This document shows, piece by piece, positions 37,715 to 47,504 of a stretch of 64,000 nucleotides of DNA (positions are counted from its first letter, which is position 1; every line of letters starts with the position of its first letter). The stretch is taken from NCBI GenBank assembly GCA_918797485.1, contig CAKKNE010000004.1, forward strand, positions 372,001-436,000, in the 5' to 3' direction. The stretch comes from Pelagomonas calceolata. Lineage: Eukaryota; Sar; Pelagophyceae; Pelagomonadales; Pelagomonadaceae. The notes beneath the pieces are model-generated. The model was given only the letters and a program-made list of their open reading frames with translations. It did no database searches and was not told where the DNA came from. The translations under genes and the position numbers were made by a program.

Positions 37715-38384
37715 TCACTCCGCCCGGGGAGTGGGACACGGCGTGTCCTCGAACTCGTCGAGGCGCGCCTCGAGGCGGGCGAGGCACGGCTCGCAGACGC
37801 GGCCCGACGACCACTCCTCGTCGACGAGGCCCGCCTCGACGAAGACGTCGCGGCCGCGCGTCGTCGTGAGGGCGTCGCGGAGGCGCGGCGCGATGGCGCG
37901 GAGCTGGCCGCGGCGGCTCTGGACGTAGCACGCGTCGCAGACGAGCGCCTGACAGCCGCGCTTGCCGCGGCAGATGTCGGCGCGGTTCACGCCTGTACGC
38001 CATCGACGCGTCGGAGTCCGGTGTCGTGGCGCCTCGCGGCGATGGCGTGCCGGTGGGAAGCGCTACGTACGCGAGCGATACATGGTCCGGCGGCTTCCTG
38101 AAGGAGAAGTCGCCGTCAGGACGCCGAAAGGCACCGACGACGTCGTCGCCGCACTCGTCGCAGCGGCGGAGCGCGGGCGCGAGGCCGTAACGCATCCAGC
38201 CCGGCGGGACGGCCTTCTTGGGCGACTTCAGCGGCGGCAGCGCGAGCGGCGGGATGGCGTTGGCGGGCGCCCACTTGCGCTTGCTGCGCGAACCCGGAGG
38301 CGTGACGACCGGCGCCGGCGGCTGCGGAGCCTTGCGTTCGGGCGCGCCGAACATCGCGGTTAGCTGTGTTTGGCCGTCGAGCAT
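37715..38384 (-). CDS. Zinc-binding protein with PIP-box-like N-terminus, two exons
   Basis: Exons 38051..38384 and 37715..37992 give 203 aa. The N-terminus MLDGQTQLTAMFGAP resembles a degenerate PCNA-interacting (PIP) box, QxxLxxMF. A basic Pro-rich linker (PPGSRSKRKWAP) is followed by a possible zinc cluster: CDECGDD, then CRGKRGCQALVCDACY and CEPCLARLEA. The frame requires a phase-1 junction with a GC donor (ACC G/GCACGCC). An upstream frame (MACQKAGLSPSTPP... to ~38450) may be a further 5' exon. Nuclear DNA-associated role is a guess. Confidence 0.6.
37993..38050 (-). mobile_element. Introner-type intron, 58 bp, apparently GC-AG
   Basis: GCACGCCATCGCCGCG ... CGCGTCGATGGCGTACAG. The inverted core occupies both ends. 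No GT donor gives the needed phase 1, so a GC-AG intron is inferred. Confidence 0.6.
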
Positions 38385-38640
38385 CGTCGCGTGGCGTGAA
38401 GGCGTCGAATGAGTGCGTCGCGTGGCCTGAACGCGTCGATTGAGTTCGTTCGTGTCGAAAACTTGCCCTGAGAGCGTGTTTTTTGCAAGGCTGCCAACTC
38501 CTCGCGCGCGTACTCGATCGCGTTGTAGTCTTCGCAACGCGGTAGACCCTTTACGAACTTGCTGTGGCTCAGTGCGTTCGCGATTTGAGTTCGCAGCGGC
38601 GGCGTGCTGGGTGACAATCCGGCCTTCTGACATGCCATCA
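38384..38640 (-). other. Possible extra 5' exon or small gene
   Basis: Frame beginning ATG ~38640 (MACQKAGLSPSTPPLRTQIA) and running LSHSKFVKGLPRCEDYNAIE, AREELAALQKT looks coding, then hits a tandem ~31-bp repeat (TCGACGCGTTCAGGCCACGC / TCGACGCCTTCACGCCACGC). It may splice to the zinc-protein gene, but I found no satisfactory GT-AG junction. Confidence 0.35.
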
Positions 38641-38827
38641 CAAACTCAAAGTCCGAGCCAGCAACGCGCTTGGAGAGGGTACGTGTTGTAACGGCGGCAG
38701 ACGGATGGCAGCGCCGTTCTCGCGCTGGCTTCCCGGCTTCTCGTCTGCTGTCGCGCGCGTGTGGGCTCTCAAAACGGCGGTTGGGCACGGGCGGCACCAG
38801 CGAGCCAAAAAAGACAAAAAAAAAGAT

Positions 38828-38999
38828 CGACGTAGAAGAGATTCGAACTCTCGCGTGAGACTCTAACGTTTCAGAACAGAGCATAGAAATCCCGTTTTTT
38901 TGGGATCATTTCCTTAGCATTATTCTCCAGTCCTAGGTGGATGGGAAACACCTCGGGGTCGTTCGATTTAACCAAAGTTAACCACTCGGTCACTACGTC
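38828..38999 (-). tRNA. tRNA-like gene, type II (Ser-like), interior unresolved
   Basis: Minus strand. The 5' end GACGTAG pairs perfectly with 3' CTACGTC, followed by discriminator G. An A-box-like D arm (TGACCGAGTGGTTAA) follows the 5' arm. A T arm (GAGAG TTCGAAT CTCTT) precedes the 3' arm. T9 lies 3 nt after the discriminator, as for RNA polymerase III termination. Discriminator G and the Ser-like D arm suggest tRNA-Ser. The 172-nt span is too long for a mature tRNA, so one or more introns are needed and I cannot place the anticodon. Confidence 0.5.
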
Positions 39000-39322
39000 T
39001 TCATGTTTGTCTTCACCGATGCAAACATCGGCGGAACAAAACGAGAGATCGGTGAATTCTTCCCATATATTTTCGGGGTTGTAAAAACCCGTGTTCCAGT
39101 AGTTCACCCGCGGCGCCGCATCACGTCGGGTCAAAACGCAAAAACGCTGCCGGCTCATCCGAACGGGACCCAACCACACGGCACTCAAGACGCGGCTGCA
39201 AACCGAGCGCGTCTCCGCGGAGAAACAACCACAAGCACCCCCCCCCTGGAAAACGGCCGCGCTGTGCGTGTTGCTGGCCGGCGCGCGTACTCCTGGACGG
39301 GCCGGGGCTGCCCCCGCGCACC

Positions 39323-40651
39323 ATGACCCCCGCCCAACTCACCCCCAACCCATTACCGGACGAGGACGACGCCGAAACGCCTCAAACACCGCCCGCCAGC
39401 GACGCCGACGACGCGCCAACACCAAAAAGAGAAGACGAGGCGCCCGCGAAAGCGATCCGACGAGCGAAGCGTGCGTGACACGGCGTCCTTTTCAAGCGTC
39501 GCAGCGATGGCGTTCCGGTGCGAGAGAGATACAACATCGACGCGACCGTCGCTCGCAGGCTCCTACACGCCCCCGCCCAACAAACCCACGAGCGTCCACC
39601 TCTCCCCGACTGCCTCCTCCCGAAACCCAAAGACCATCGGCATGCCCAAGGCGCCCATCGAGTACGCCCACGAAATTAGACAATGCACGTTCTCGCCGCG
39701 CGTGCGTGAATCGGCGTCCTTTTTTGAGCGTCGCGTCGATAGCGTAACGTGACGCGACTCGCAGGTCAAAGGCGTCGCCGCGCACATGAAGCAGGCCCGG
39801 GCCTGGACGTCCGTGGAGGTGACGGAGCGTTTGGCCGCGCAGCCGCCGCCGCCGCCGCCACCGCCAAAGCCGAAGCAACAAACCATCGGCGGCCCCTCGA
39901 TCGACTTCCAGGAGTTCGTGAGAAGACAAGGGAGGGACTCGTCGCGGCGCGCGCGCAAGGCCGAGGCGCGGCAGAAGGAGACGCCGCGCGAGTGTTCCTT
40001 CAAGCCGAGGCTCTGCGAGAATTCCAAAAGAATGGCGCGCAACTCGAAGTTCGACGACCGCCAGAACCGCCTCGAAGCGCGCCGCCTCCAGCGCATGGCG
40101 AGCGGCGATAGAGAAAAGTTCTCGGGCCACCTCGAGTCGGACGCGAAGAACCCGCCCGACGCGCCGCGGCCGCGCGAGACGTTCCGGTGCGGGCCCAGCG
40201 TCCTTTTTTCAGCGTCGCGGCGATGGCGTACCGGTGGACGACACGCAGGCCCGAAGTCACGGCCAAGGCGAAAGCAAGGCCCGCGCGCACCGCCGACGCG
40301 CAATCGAGAATAGACGCCGCGCGGCGCCAGGCCGCGACGAAACGCGTCGAGGCGTCGCTCGCCGCTCGACGAGCACGGGAGGAAACGTTTAGGCCGCGCC
40401 TGAACCACCAGACGTCGCGGTCCTGGGAGGACGTCAAGCCGCGGTTGTTGGCGCCATCTCGCCGCGCGCGCGACGCGACGCGCGCCCCGAAGCGCGACGA
40501 CGATTTGGAGGCGTGCTCCTTCAGGCCGCACCTCGTCGCGCAGTGCCCCGCGTACATCCACGCCATGGCCGACGCGTCGCGGGCGTCCAAAAGGGCGGAG
40601 CCCGCGCCGCCGCCGCCGCCGAAGCCGATGTTCTTCCACGGCCGGGACTAA
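39323..40651 (+). CDS. Repeat protein with CxFxPR motifs, four exons
   Basis: Exons 39323..39470, 39559..39701, 39765..40186 and 40249..40651 give 371 aa with exact phase (1, 0, 2). A repeated short motif occurs four times: CTFSPR, ECSFKPRLCENSKRMA, ETFRPRLN and ACSFRPHL. Similar 'C-[TS]-F-x-P' repeats occur in protist cytoskeletal and flagellar proteins, so an axonemal or cytoskeletal role is possible, not shown. There are two polyproline runs (P8 and P7) and basic helical spacers. All three introns are introner-like and share their 5' ends. Confidence 0.75.
39471..39558 (+). mobile_element. Introner-type intron, 88 bp, repeat-protein intron 1
   Basis: GTGCGTGACACGGCGTCC TTTTCAAGC ... CGTCGCAGCGATGGCGTTCC ... 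GTCGCTCGCAG. The first 20 nt are similar to the next two introns of this gene. Phase 1. Confidence 0.8.
39702..39764 (+). mobile_element. Introner-type intron, 63 bp, repeat-protein intron 2
   Basis: GTGCGTGAATCGGCGTCC then TTTTTTGAGCG, core CGTCGCGTCGATAGCGT, end GACTCGCAG. Phase 0. It shares the first 8 nt, GTGCGTGA, with intron 1, although exon context differs. Confidence 0.8.
40187..40248 (+). mobile_element. Introner-type intron, 62 bp, repeat-protein intron 3
   Basis: GTGCGGGCCCAGCGTCC then TTTTTTCAGCG, core TCGCGGCGATGGCGTACC, end GACACGCAG. Phase 2. A GC donor 6 nt inside (GCCCAGCG against exon GCCCGAAG) also keeps the frame. Confidence 0.75.
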
Positions 40652-40659
40652 GTCGGTCT

Positions 40660-40715
40660 TCTTGTGATTATTGTGACGCGTCGACGGCGTATTGTACGCG
40701 TCTATGGCGTAGATG
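40660..40715. mobile_element. Introner-core fragment in 3' flank
   Basis: GACGCGTCGACGGCGTATTG and TACGCGTCTATGGCGTA, just after the repeat-protein stop. Same core motif, no splice role evident. Confidence 0.4.
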
Positions 40716-40808
40716 GCTGCGCGAGCGCGCCCGAAGTAGTCCCAGGCACCAAGGTGCGAGATTATTCTGCTCCGGGCCCCACGTTTATGCGAAGAAGAGC
40801 CAAACCGA

Positions 40809-40832
40809 GCTAGCGTATATCGACACACTAGC
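40809..40832. promoter_or_regulatory. CTAG palindrome
   Basis: GCTAGCGTATATC then GACACACTAGC. Lies upstream of the decayed RINGv-TPR copy. Confidence 0.45.
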
Positions 40833-41014
40833 AAATTTAACGATACGCCTCGATGGCCTCAAAAGAATGACCCAAATTCAGAATACATCCTAGTCGTTCG
40901 CCGAGACCAAATATTTCAGAGTAGCATCCCGGGAACATACCCTCGCACCTCCGGGAAGGCACCGCCCGCGACATTCACAGATGAGCCTTACGGCCCACCA
41001 AAGTAGACCAGCGA

Positions 41015-41740
41015 TTGACGCCGCCATCTACCGTCCAGATAGTACATTATATCAACTCCAGCCCAGTTTTCATACACACTCGACGGAACCGGAGCCGACG
41101 GCCCGCGCTAAGTCGTACTTGGGGCGGCCGGAGACCGACTGGGTTCGGGATTGTGATGAACCTGCTTGGGTCCGGTTTACACTTAGCGAAACACCACGAG
41201 GACGCGTTGTCCGTGCAAGAGGCCCAATTGGCTACGATGCGGCGCCTTGGCGAGTCAGAGGGAAACATTCTCGCCGTGCAGACCAATCTTTCGTGCTCGT
41301 ATAGAATGCTTGGACGGGATGAAGAGGCCCTGTCGATGCGGCGAGATATATACTCCGGGCGTTTGAAGCTCGACGGCGAGCAAAATGAGAGAACCCTCAT
41401 TGCAGCCAAAAACTACGCAACGTCCCTTAAGGATCTATCGCGCTTCGAAGAAGCCAAGGCACTGTTACGCAAAGAGATTCCTGTGACGCGACGCGTTCTT
41501 GGAGAGAGTAATGATCTCACGCTCAAAATGCGGTGGGTTTACGCGGAGACGCTCGTCAAGGACCCCGCCGCCACGTTCGACGATCTTCACGAGGCTGTGA
41601 CGACGCTCGAGGACGCGGGACGGACCGCGCGGCGCGTGCTCGGTGGCGCACACCCGCTCACGGTCGAGATTGAGCGCGGATTACAAAAATCGCGAGCCGT
41701 CCTCCGCGCCCGCGAAACGCAGCCATCGGCGAGTGCGTAA
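41015..41740 (+). pseudogene. 5'-truncated, frameshifted RINGv-TPR copy (family member 3)
   Basis: The TPR half matches the gene at 15493: AVQTNLSCSYRMLGRDEEAL, NYATSLKDLSRFEEAKALLR, RRVLGESNDLTLKMRW, RRVLGGAHPLT. The family block YLGRPETDWVRD is at ~41113-41148 but in another frame from GSGLHLAKHHEDAL, so a 1-base shift lies between ~41150 and 41165. No RINGv or MYND domain is found upstream. It may still be transcribed; an ORF of 241 codons remains open, so a recent loss or a truncated TPR protein are both possible. Confidence 0.7.
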
Positions 41741-41915
41741 TGGTAGGATAATAAAATGAATTGAGGGAGGCCTAAAATAAAACAGCAAGCAACAATACCC
41801 CGGCGACCGCCTCTCCTCCCACAATTGATGTCGCCGCGTCGGAGAGTGTGCAATACAGCGACGCTCTGAACGGGAGCCCCAACGCCCGCCGACGCGAAAA
41901 ATAAGAACACAAAGA

Positions 41916-42872
41916 TTACCGCCCCGCCACAATATCCTCGTACGTCACGTCGATCACCCCCTGGACCAGCGCCTTCCCCCGGCCGACGTCGCGGAATATT
42001 TTGGGCGAGATCTTGTTCGCTTCCAACACTTCCGCAATAACGTTGTAGTCCGGCCTGTCAGCACCCGAGGACCCGAGCGAGATGGCCGGCTCGTCGTCCC
42101 GATCCGACAGCGCGAAGATGCGCCAGCCAAACGGATAGGCCTTGAAGATCCTAACCTGCGTGCCCGTCACGACGAATTCTTGTAAAGAAAAGGTCTCCTC
42201 GAAACCTAATGAGTCCATGGAATTCGTGAAGGCCGCCTTGCCGCCGAGGAAGCCTCCGATACTACCAAGTAACCCTGTTTTTTTTGCGAGAAAATCTAAC
42301 GTGTCGTCGACGTCGCGGAATTGCGGGTTGAGCGTGAGCACGAGTCGCGGCCCGGCCGCGGCACAGACGTTTTCAATCGTCTTCTGGACTTCTGAACTAG
42401 GCTGGATGAAGAGCGACGCGTCGTTCCGCGCGGATTCGCCTTCGGCCACGAGTAGGGATTCGCCGTCCACTCCCGAGACGTCTAGTCGTTGTTCGCGCAA
42501 GGAAGGCTTATCGTCTCGCGCCTCGCCGATCTTCCTTAATAAGTCGCGCGCCAGCGGTCGGCACGCCCCGTAGAGCTGCATGATCCCGCCCGTCCACGTC
42601 TCGTCGGGCGGCACGAGCTCGCCATCTCGCCTCAGTAACGTTCTTAATTGCTGGCGCGTCACGCCGTCCTTTGAGGCGCGGAGGACGGCGTCCCTTGCTG
42701 CGAGGAGTTGCGCCTCGGCGTTCAGAGGGCACTTCGGCGGCTCCACTGCTTTTTCGGTGGTCTCGGGCTCGGCGACGGCGGTGTATATTCTGCTGCGCCG
42801 CGTCGGCGTCAATCGCGTCGACGGCGCGAGCGCTGCGGCCGATGCCAGCAGGGCTGCTGCATACATGTGCAT
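41916..42872 (-). CDS. Plastid DUF1995-like protein
   Basis: 318 aa from ATG 42872 (MHMYAAALL; a second ATG is two codons later). The leader AAALLASAAALAPSTRL is a signal peptide plus ASA-FAP-like cleavage context. The body resembles the DUF1995 group found in plastids, for example photosystem II assembly factor LPA3: GPRLVLTLNPQFRDVDDTLD, FEETFSLQEFVVTGTQVRIF, YPFGWRIFALSDRDDEPAI. The call rests on pattern recognition only. A photosystem assembly role is an inference. Single exon. Confidence 0.6.
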   Translation of the reverse strand: MHMYAAALLASAAALAPSTRLTPTRRSRIYTAVAEPETTEKAVEPPKCPLNAEAQLLAARDAVLRASKDGVTRQQLRTLLRRDGELVPPDETWTGGIMQLYGACRPLARDLLRKIGEARDDKPSLREQRLDVSGVDGESLLVAEGESARNDASLFIQPSSEVQKTIENVCAAAGPRLVLTLNPQFRDVDDTLDFLAKKTGLLGSIGGFLGGKAAFTNSMDSLGFEETFSLQEFVVTGTQVRIFKAYPFGWRIFALSDRDDEPAISLGSSGADRPDYNVIAEVLEANKISPKIFRDVGRGKALVQGVIDVTYEDIVAGR

Positions 42873-43303
42873 GCTGACTGTGGCTGATGCAAGTTGGACG
42901 GTTGTCCTTTGAAAGAACGATGAATGACTGATGTGCACGCTTGATTGCAGCGTCCGAGGTGCAGCTATGCGGGACCAGGCGAACTTGCAATCCACCAGCG
43001 CATCGAGGCTTTCCGAACTAGCCAAGCCAAGCGCACGTAGCACTCCGTTTTCGGGACAGACGCATGCAACGAAGACACATGAACAGCTGAGCTGACCTGG
43101 CTTGCGCTAGCGTCCTGTAAGACACTAGAGCAAGCCATAGGCGCCAGACTTTGCGGCGCTCGCGGCGGCAGAGCTCGTGATACGCTGGTTTACAGCAGAA
43201 TTGTTCGTCTAGCAGCAGTACTATACGACAGAGCTCAAGTCCCGTGCTCGCAACAGTACGCAACAGCAGTTTCAGTGAGAGCCCTCTCAAGAGGCAGAGG
43301 ACA
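42873..43303. other. Divergent intergenic region, plastid gene / VPS11
   Basis: 431 bp. It contains the CTAG palindrome at 43106-43129 and no other element I can support. Confidence 0.4.
43106..43129. promoter_or_regulatory. CTAG palindrome
   Basis: GCTAGCGTCCTGT then AAGACACTAGA; 174 bp upstream of VPS11. Confidence 0.5.
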
Positions 43304-46300
43304 ATGGTGCGCGCCACGCAGCAGTGGCGCCGCCACTCCTTCTTCCGCAAAAGTGCATTGGGCGACGCCGTCAAGCAACTAGGACTGCCCGAGGGAGCGC
43401 AAGTGACCTGCGCCCATTTAGTGGAATTGAAACCGAGACGAGATGAAGACGCCATCACGATGAGCGACGTCGACGAGGCCACGACGAAACAACTGAAGGA
43501 GCCTTCCATAAAGGCATTAGTGGTAGTAGGAGATAATGGCGGTAGAATAGTGGTTTGTGACGGCCACCTCTCCACGCCGTCGTTCCTGCCGCCCTTCGAT
43601 TCAAGGTCATTACACGTCCACGCCGTGACCAGGGGAAGTGAGAAGGACGTCGCACGAGTCGGCGCGGTCGTCGCGGCCGTCGGCTCGTCGAGAGACGGCA
43701 GCTATTTACTAAGGACCTTCGCCGTTTCTGATGACGGCGCCTTCGCCGGCGGCGTCGCCGAGTTACCTTTGACTAAAGATGCGCCGGCATCTCTAGCTTT
43801 AAGGAGCGACGGCCGGTTGTGCGCGATCGGGTTGGAAAGTGGTTCGGTCACGCTTGTGAGTGTAGGAGCGTCGATCGCGTGCTCCGAGGATGATCTCTCA
43901 AGAAACCCCGTGGCGCCGGGCGACAAGCCGCGGTTCGTGGATTTTGCCGATGCCGCGGCGCGGAGAATAGGACGGCAGCTGCAGACGGACAAGGCCGACG
44001 AGTTGCTGGTGGTCTGTGGGTCCGTCAAGCCGCCGCGAAGTGCACCGTGCGTCGCCTTGGCCTTCGCTTCCTTCACGGAAGAGACGTATTTGTTTGTGGG
44101 GAGTCAGGTGCGGCGCTTCGCGGGCGACAGGGTGCGGCGCGGCGTCCTCATTCATCGTGTGTCGCGGCGATGGCGTCGAAGCGACGCCGTCCTCGCGTCG
44201 GCTCGACGCCATCGCGGCGAGAGCGCCGCCGTCGCGACACAAAATCACACAGGTCGAGGGCGACTCCGATGATGATGATGACGCCGGCGGTCAAGTAGTT
44301 TGCTCAAAAATCCCCGATGCCATATCTGGTACTCTACCTTCATCAGTGCTCGACGAACGGGGCTGCGGCCCGGGATTGATGAGTTTTGACGGCGAGAAAA
44401 TCATAGTAGCACGTTCAGATGGCCTGTACCTCTACGCGACGGACGAGCGACGGGGCGCGCTGGGCTTCGACGGCCCGAAGACGGCTTTATCGTGTCTCGG
44501 GGACGGGCTCGTGGCCGTCGCGGCGGTCGGAAGGTACAAGCGCTCCGAGGTGACTATTTACGACATCATACAAAGGCGTATTGTACACTTCGCTCGATTG
44601 CAACAGGGCGTCGCGGCAGCTTGTTTGTTATCAGCTTTAGCTAGAAAGCCGCCGGAACCCGCAGATTACGTCGACGGGCGGCGACCGCTCATGAAGCCCC
44701 TGTCATCGGTCATCATGCTCGCGACGGATGGTGGAATAGTGAGGTACGACGAGAAGAGTACACCGGAAAAACTCGACGGCCTCTATAAAGAGAGAAGCTA
44801 TGCCTCTGCGGTCGATGTAGCATTGAAGAGCGGTTTACCAAAAAGGGCGGCATCACAAATCTTCCGCATGTACGGCGACCACCTCTGCGACCAATCACAA
44901 TACGGAGACGCGGCGCAACACTACGCGCACACCATCGGGACGGTGCCGCCCTCATATGTCATCCAAAAATTTTTGAACGCGCGTCGCTTCGAAGAGTTGG
45001 CTGCTTATCTGTTAAAAGCCCACGGCAAGGACGAGACGAAGCGACAGTTTGTCCTCGATGACCCTTATGGTTTTCCTAGACCTCTTGAGGAATTAGATGA
45101 GTTAAAAACCCGGCCCGAATTGACTACCTTACTCATCAACTGCTACGCCAAACTCAAAGACGTGGCGGCCTTGGATCGATTTGTGAGAAATGAAGACGAC
45201 TTGGCGGTCGACGGCGCGACGGCCGTCGTCGCGCTGCGGGACGCCGGTTATTATGGACACGCTGAGAAGGCAGCAGTAGCCTTCGAGGAGTTCGAATGGA
45301 GATGCGTCCTGGCGTTGGAGCGGGACCCCTGGCGGCCGGAAGAGGCGTTGGAGTTCTTCGATCGCATGGACGTCCTCTCGCGCTTCAGATGTGTGAGAAG
45401 ATTCGGCATTCGATTGGTGAAGGACTTCCCCGATCGAACGACGGAGTTACTGATGCGCCTGGCCACGGCGCCTGACGTGGAGGTCGACGATTGCGTCCGG
45501 CCCGAGGACGAGAACACGCCCGTCTGCTACGAAGAAGAGTTACAATTAAGGAAGGAAGAGTTAAGACAGAGAAATCGACCCACGACCCCGCAAGCGTTTC
45601 CCCCCGACAGTGATAGCGACGACGAGGGCTTCACGTGCGACGACTTCCCCCACTTCTTCGTGCACCGGCCGGGGCATTTGCGGCTGTTTTGTGATTACGT
45701 CATGAATTTTGACGAGCGCGGTCGGACGCGGAACATCTGCACGACGCTTTGCGAGCTACTTATTGACGAGTGGCGGTCGCTGAAGGATAATGATGGTAGT
45801 GAGGAACTCTTGGAGCAGAAGTCGGAAGATATCATGGCTTTACTGCGTTCAGATGCGCCGTACGACCGCATGGTCGCGCTTGTATTGGTCGAGACGCGGG
45901 AGTTCCCGTTTGTAGCTGTGTCCGTGATCCTGGGGCCGTCGCCGTCGCGGCGATGGCGTCTTCATGGGACCGCGTCGCCACGACGTCGTCGACGCGGCCG
46001 TCAGAGTCTACGCGTCTCGTGAGAGAACCGCGGTGTCGCCGCGACACAACGTCCACGCCACGCAGGCCCGGCACGCTCTACCTCTACGAGACGAAGTTCG
46101 CCCAGGAACCGGTACCGTACCAAGATAGGAAGGAGCCCTGGTGGACGCGGCGGCAGAAGCGTCGAAGCCAGAAGTTTCGCGACGCGGTACGACCGGAAGA
46201 AAGAATCATCCCGCACGGTCTGCGGAACGGCATTTTAGTACAAGAATACCACAAGCGAGGCCGCATCGGCGACATGCTGCGCATCTGCCGCGCGGAAGGT

Positions 46301-47467
46301 CGATCTGATCCGCTGTTGTGGATTCTCGCGTGTCAGACGACGGCGGGCGCGATTCCGCCGGAAGTGCTCAAAAGAAAGCGCTACTTCGGCCTGGGCGATG
46401 ACAAGGCGGAGGTCTGGGACCCGGAGGCAGCTAGAGAGGCTGACGAGCACACGGCGCGGTGCGCGAACGAAGGCTACGCCGCCGAAGGTTTTGTGGACTC
46501 GGACTACGTTTGTAAACCGCGCGGGAATCACCACTTCCGGCGCCCTTACGCCATCGACGCGCGCCATCGAGCCACGACCGCGCCGCCGACGCAGGCGAAG
46601 ATGTACGCCCCAAAACCGCCGCCGCCGCCGCCGCCGCCTCCCACCGATCCGGAGATTCTCAGGAAGTTGGATGAGAGAGAAGATAGGTGCTCGGACCTGA
46701 AGGAGGTGCTGAAGGCTCTCGATGAAGAAAAAGGTTTGCATCCGCGGCGCGTCGTCGAACTAGTCTGTCAAAATGAAAACGTCCCGCTCGGCGCGATGCT
46801 GCCCTACCTCAAAACTGTATTAGGAAGGTGGCACGCCGAGACGGAGGCCGAAAACAAGGAGAGCAGACGGCTCGAGAAGGAGTGCGCTGCGATGCGTAAA
46901 GAGTTGCACGACAGCAAATGCGCGGAAGTCGCCGCGCTGCCGAACGTGAACGAGTACGCGGATGTGTTGCAGATGGAGCCCGGGCCGGAGAAGACTGCAT
47001 TGCTCGATGAGATTCTCGAGGAGAAGTATAGGATTGACGAGGAGGCGGCGGACCGCTGGCGCGAGGAGGAAGGGCTGCCGCCTCTCTCGAAGGAAGACAG
47101 GGAGGCTTTATTAGATAAGATCATGTCGGAGGACGACAGGAAATGGATGGAGATCCACAAGAAGCGGCAGGAGCCCGTGGACCACGAGCAGTTCTTCCGG
47201 GAGCTCGAGGATCCGGACACGGGTGGCTTCGACTGCGTCGCGCGGTGGATCGGCAAGGGCGTGATTTCGGACGATGCTCCTATTGATGTAGATGCTTTGA
47301 AGAAGTACCCCTACATCGTCGGCGAGGAGGTGGCGAAGGACGAGGAGGGTCGGTATCTGATCAACGTGGCGCCGGCGCTGCGGCCGTACGTGCAGGAGCC
47401 GGAAGTTGTGGGTAGGGGGACGGTTGAACTTGATGATCCGGGCGTGGCGGAGAGCAAGGGGGATTAA
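43304..47467 (+). CDS. VPS11: VPS11, HOPS/CORVET tethering subunit, lacking the usual C-terminal RING
   Basis: Exons 43304..44131, 44253..45907 and 46066..47467 encode 1294 aa, or 1265 if the 87-nt element at 46508..46594 is spliced. The start WRRHSFFRK is typical. A beta-propeller leads to the clathrin-repeat-like region: QYGDAAQHYAHTIGTVPPSY VIQKFLNARR, TTLLINCYAKLKDVAALDRF, PPGTLYLYETKF, DPLLWILACQ, LGAMLPYLKTVLGR. The protein tethers endosomes and vacuoles. The usual RING-H2 finger at the C-terminus is missing; instead there is an acidic helical tail (DKIMSEDDRKWMEIHKKRQE). An early spliced exon could hide it, but downstream sequence shows none. Confidence 0.88.
44132..44252 (+). mobile_element. 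Introner-type intron, 121 bp, VPS11 intron 1
   Basis: GTGCGGCGCGGCGTCCTC ... AAAATCACACAG. Long inverted core: GTGTCGCGGCGATGGCGTCG and CGACGCCATCGCGGCGAG ... GTCGCGACAC. Phase 0. An alternative donor at 44108 also keeps the frame. Confidence 0.82.
45908..46065 (+). mobile_element. Introner-type intron, 158 bp, VPS11 intron 2
   Basis: GTTTGTAGCTGTGTCCGTG ... CGTCCACGCCACGCAG. Core GTCGCGGCGATGGCGTC plus GTGTCGCCGCGACAC. Phase 2. It restores the conserved LYLYE segment. Confidence 0.82.
46508..46594 (+). mobile_element. In-frame introner of 87 nt in VPS11
   Basis: GTTTGTAA then ACCGCGCGGGAATCACCAC (family-A-like repeat), core TTACGCCATCGACGCG, end GCCGACGCAG. Phase 0, 29 codons, no stop. Either spliced or translated without frameshift. 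Confidence 0.6.
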
Positions 47468-47477
47468 TGTGTGTTGT

Positions 47478-47504
47478 GCTAGTGCTTTGCTTAGACTGGC
47501 TAGC
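47478..47504. promoter_or_regulatory. CTAG palindrome variant
   Basis: GCTAGTGCTTTGC then TTAGACTGGCTAGC, longer than the others. It follows VPS11 by 11 bp and precedes the secreted-protein gene by 555 bp. Confidence 0.35.

Noticed and set aside
38871-39188. 105-codon minus-strand frame with natural-looking residues (GEDKHEDVVTEWLTLVKSND)
   Set aside because: It overlaps the tRNA-like gene on the same strand, whose A-box reads as this peptide; left as the weaker explanation.
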